Assembly (NCBI GenBank): GCA_015520985.1
Contig: WAOY01000133.1
Span: 1 to 6,883 of the forward strand
Source of the DNA: DHVE2 group archaeon
GTDB lineage: Archaea; Thermoplasmatota; Thermoplasmata; Thermoplasmatales; Aciduliprofundaceae
Length of the DNA stretch: 6,883 bases
Direction: 5' to 3'
Position numbers and translations under genes: made by a program. Shown here piece by piece: positions 4,961-6,883 of the stretch. The notes below the pieces were generated by a model. The model ran no database searches. It saw nothing but the letters and a program-made list of their open reading frames with translations, and had not been told where the DNA came from. The first letter of the stretch is position 1. Every line of letters starts with the position of its first letter.

Positions 4961-6058
4961 CTACCAGCGCGCTATTATGGCGATCACCACCGCTATTATG
5001 AGCACCACTATCAGGAGCATTAGCCAGGACGGTATGGTACCACCCACAGGGATCCTTTCCGTTCCAACTTCGTCCATTCGGATCACTTTCACGCTCTCAT
5101 CGTAGTGGAACTGCGGGGGTGTGGTGTAAGTTATGTATGTGTAATACGATGACAGATGCTCACTGTTTCCGTCGTCTATCCATTCCGTGAACCTGTAAGG
5201 ATCCCGAATCAGGAATCCCCTGCCAAGGTCCTCGCGACCCACCTCTACGGTGACGTCTATGTTCACCTGCTCCACCTTCCCATCATGGGGGATCACGGTC
5301 CTTACCCATGCATGCCCTCCCCATCTACTGCCATCGTAGAGCTGCCCGTACTCCACCCATGCGGGTATCCCTATGCTCCTGGCCATGGATACGAACACGA
5401 AGGATAACTCGTCGCAGTCACCTTCTCCGGAGTTCCATGTCTCCACCGCGGTTCTGGGAAGCCCTTTTCTCTGAGTCTGGTATCTGAAGTTCTTGACGAT
5501 GAGGTCGTATATCGCCCGCAGTTTGCCGAGTACTGTGGGTTTGTCCTTCGTGGCCTCCAGGGTCACGTTTCTGAAGGGTTCCGGATTGATGACGTACTTC
5601 CTCTCCCCATCCCCTAGGTCTATGTACTCTGCGTGGTTGTACTGATTTTTCAGGCTCTGCGGAATGGCATCAACGCCCTCTGAATTTTCTATCTTCCACA
5701 CCTGGAGCCGTGCCTCGCCCCGATACCTAAGTTTTATCTCGGCGCAGCAGGACAGCGAGTAGCTCCACCAGGTCTTGTTGTAATCGTGGTGCACCGATTT
5801 GGGGTAATGGGATTCGTCAACCACGGTAACGGTTTGAAAACTGCTGTTTCCCGGTATTGTGAAATTTATGGTGAATGTCCCTGCTGAGACGTTGACAAAT
5901 CTCTCGAATTCGAATGATACCTTCTCCGGGAAAACTATGTATGCGGCCCCAGGGGGATTCTCAACGATGCCGTTTATCACGGGGAGCAGCGCGTATGCTA
6001 CCAGAAGGACAATAATTATTGCTACTGCCTTTACAGCGATTCTCGCTCTTTTTTCCAT
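4961..6058 (-). CDS. Membrane-anchored extracellular transglutaminase-like (cysteine protease fold) protein
   Basis: A 365-residue protein with a transglutaminase-like core at about 175-272. The triad is visible: Cys215 in GEGDCDELSF, His249 in GGHAWVR and Asp268 in VNIDVTVE. The core keeps the normal helix (GKLRAIYDLIVKNFRYQ) before the catalytic Cys. In prokaryotes this fold usually acts as a protease or peptidase on surface proteins rather than a cross-linker. Hydrophobic segments at 8-28 (after basic EKRAR) and 344-363 suggest both ends are anchored with the intervening domain outside the cell; five N-x-S/T sequons (N56, N65, N71, N94, N164) agree. Residues 45-160 form a beta-rich domain with a vicinal Cys pair at 104-105. 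Its first 28 nt overlap the PrsW-like gene and GGTGAT (6065-6070) is a good Shine-Dalgarno, so it is likely cotranslated with that gene. Its 3' end faces the nuclease-like gene across 11 bp. Confidence 0.9.
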   Translation of the reverse strand: MEKRARIAVKAVAIIIVLLVAYALLPVINGIVENPPGAAYIVFPEKVSFEFERFVNVSAGTFTINFTIPGNSSFQTVTVVDESHYPKSVHHDYNKTWWSYSLSCCAEIKLRYRGEARLQVWKIENSEGVDAIPQSLKNQYNHAEYIDLGDGERKYVINPEPFRNVTLEATKDKPTVLGKLRAIYDLIVKNFRYQTQRKGLPRTAVETWNSGEGDCDELSFVFVSMARSIGIPAWVEYGQLYDGSRWGGHAWVRTVIPHDGKVEQVNIDVTVEVGREDLGRGFLIRDPYRFTEWIDDGNSEHLSSYYTYITYTTPPQFHYDESVKVIRMDEVGTERIPVGGTIPSWLMLLIVVLIIAVVIAIIARW

Positions 6059-6756
6059 TTTCTCATCACCCTCTTTGGGATGGTATATATCAAAACGCCT
6101 TTATAAACCTTGTAGTAGAGAACAGGAATGCCCACGAGTATCCCAAAGAAGAAGTAATAGTATGGGAACATCCACACGTATGGCAGCAGGGTAAGGTTGA
6201 AGAGCATCTGAATCCCGAAGGCCATCAGCATGTACTTTTCCCAGAATTTTTTGTATATCCCGTATCCCAGCAGTGAGCCCGTGGAGGCGTGCGTCGCCGA
6301 CATGCCCGTGGACATGAGGAAAAGAGACAAGGCGGCACCTGCGTACTGCGCCTCTGTTATTTGCTCATCCGGATTCGAAGTGATCCCATTGAGATAGTAG
6401 TATGCGAGGGATACGGTCCATATTGCCGCGATTCCGAGGCCCAGGGCGAAGCCGTAATACGTGAGGGAGTAATCTCCCCTCTTTGAGGGTGTGTTGAGAT
6501 AGATGTATTTCGTCAACTCGGTGAACATGGCGAAGAATAGCAGGAACATCATGCTGAGATCGAAGTAGCTCCAGACGGACACCATGCCCAGGAGGAAGAA
6601 TATGGCTATCGGAATTCCTATTATCCACCCCATGAAGTAGTTGAAGAAGAGCTTCTTCTCGCTGAACAGCCCCTCCAGCTTCCCCCAGGTGAAGTAGAGT
6701 ATGCCGAAGGACGGGACGAAGCCTGTTATTGCGGCGATGTAGAAGTTCCAGTCCAT
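6031..6756 (-). CDS. PrsW-like polytopic membrane protein
   Basis: A 241-residue protein with about seven or eight hydrophobic segments and a basic C-terminus (KRVMRKWKKERESL). Three places recall the PrsW (M82/glutamic-type intramembrane protease) family: FTELTKY (E80, K83) for the EExxK motif, the GFALGLGIAAIW segment (102-113) for the second, and ATHASTGSLLGYG (H156) for the third. The first motif has Thr where the leading Glu is usual, and the second has Trp113 where 'GFGxxEN' proteins carry Glu. The assignment is therefore a divergent and perhaps inactive member, or a sister family. Family members cleave or remodel membrane proteins, for example anti-sigma factors in Bacillus. Upstream is a TATA-like element near 6777-6786 and no Shine-Dalgarno, so ATG 6756 is probably leaderless. 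Downstream it overlaps the transglutaminase-like gene, which suggests joint work at the cell surface. Confidence 0.7.
   Translation of the reverse strand: MDWNFYIAAITGFVPSFGILYFTWGKLEGLFSEKKLFFNYFMGWIIGIPIAIFFLLGMVSVWSYFDLSMMFLLFFAMFTELTKYIYLNTPSKRGDYSLTYYGFALGLGIAAIWTVSLAYYYLNGITSNPDEQITEAQYAGAALSLFLMSTGMSATHASTGSLLGYGIYKKFWEKYMLMAFGIQMLFNLTLLPYVWMFPYYYFFFGILVGIPVLYYKVYKGVLIYTIPKRVMRKWKKERESL
6065..6070 (-). promoter_or_regulatory. Shine-Dalgarno site of the transglutaminase-like gene
   Basis: The minus strand reads GGTGAT six nt before ATG 6058, matching the archaeal anti-Shine-Dalgarno sequence well. It lies inside the PrsW-like reading frame (the codons for arginine-valine-methionine near its C-terminus), as expected for a coupled downstream cistron. 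Confidence 0.7.
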
Positions 6757-6771
6757 GCGAGGAGATTGCGA

Positions 6772-6783
6772 TATTACATAATA
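6772..6783 (-). promoter_or_regulatory. AT-rich promoter element of the PrsW-like gene
   Basis: TATTA-CA-TAATA is an inverted repeat 16-27 nt upstream of ATG 6756. On the minus strand its left half (TATTATG, preceded by AAAGG) is at TATA-box distance. Its symmetry would also suit a bound regulator. The preceding gene ends only 30 nt upstream of the ATG, so read-through from it is an alternative to an own promoter. Confidence 0.35.
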
Positions 6784-6786
6784 CCT

Positions 6787-6883
6787 TTATCTCTCCACCT
6801 TTATATCGAGAACCACGTGCCATACGCGGGGTGCGTAGGATTTCACCACCCTCCTTTCAAGAACCTCTGCGGTGAACCCCCAG
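6787..6883 (-). CDS. C-terminal end of an unidentified protein (start beyond window)
   Basis: Of the three minus-strand frames only this one is open from the right edge, giving 31 residues from WGFTAEVLERR to VLDIKVER and a TAA stop at 6787-6789. The codon choice (AGG, AGA, ATA) fits the neighbours and the sequence is a plausible basic C-terminus of alternating beta character. The opposite strand is also open briefly, but its reading is less protein-like and has no good start. The stop is 30 nt before ATG 6756, so it may head the same transcription unit. No family can be assigned from so little. Confidence 0.5.
   Translation of the reverse strand, partial: WGFTAEVLERRVVKSYAPRVWHVVLDIKVER

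Noticed and set aside
6365..6823. Minus-strand open frame of 152 codons overlapping the PrsW-like gene
   Set aside because: Its product is Arg/His/Leu-rich without structure, whereas the other frame gives clean membrane spans and PrsW-like motifs.
6801..6883. Possible plus-strand promoter and gene start (TTATAT at 6801-6806)
   Set aside because: The GTG at the right distance (6831) reaches a stop within 15 codons, and the minus-strand frame is the better coding candidate.
1..6883. tRNA, rRNA, CRISPR array or insertion sequence
   Set aside because: No cloverleaf-like segments, regularly spaced direct repeats, terminal inverted repeats or transposase-like frames were seen.

Overview
The window looks archaeal, most likely from the Thermoplasmatota (an Aciduliprofundum-like or related Thermoplasmata lineage). 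That placement is inference from four things: archaeal TATA boxes sit about 22-28 nt upstream of several start codons with no room for a leader; AGG/AGA and ATA codons are frequent; one gene encodes an HVO_0476-type zinc-ribbon protein; and one gene encodes a membrane protein with an Asn-Gly repeat linker of a kind I associate with Thermoplasmata. Base composition looks roughly balanced and even. No RNA genes, CRISPR arrays or insertion sequences were seen.

Layout. Positions 1-2293 (minus strand, running off the left edge) hold one long open frame of at least 764 codons. It encodes a cytoplasmic helical/TPR region, an Asn-Gly-rich linker, one membrane span and a large, sequon-rich ectodomain with a duplicated beta-type module and calcium-loop-like Asp clusters. 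Immediately upstream on the same strand is a small AbrB/SpoVT-type DNA-binding protein (2366-2572). From 2572 to 2667 lies a compact divergent promoter region. Rightward of it run four plus-strand genes: an HVO_0476-family zinc-ribbon protein (2667-3248), a small multi-span membrane protein with proline-rich ends (3273-3716), a short helical acidic protein (about 3761-3967) and a 325-residue protein with a degenerate nuclease-like N-terminal domain and a duplicated C-terminal beta module (3972-4949).

Converging on these from the right is a minus-strand cluster: the tail of an unidentified gene (6787-6883), a PrsW-like polytopic membrane protein (6031-6756) and a membrane-anchored, outward-facing transglutaminase-like protein (4961-6058). 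The last two overlap by 28 nt and the second has a clear Shine-Dalgarno site, so they are probably translationally coupled.

How the genes might work together. The window is dominated by cell-envelope proteins: two with large external domains, two polytopic membrane proteins, and small regulators or zinc-ribbon proteins between them. The clearest functional pairing is the PrsW-like protein with the transglutaminase-like protein. The AbrB-type protein may regulate itself or the adjacent surface protein, whose promoter carries a perfect 7-bp inverted repeat between TATA box and start codon. These functional links are inferences from position.
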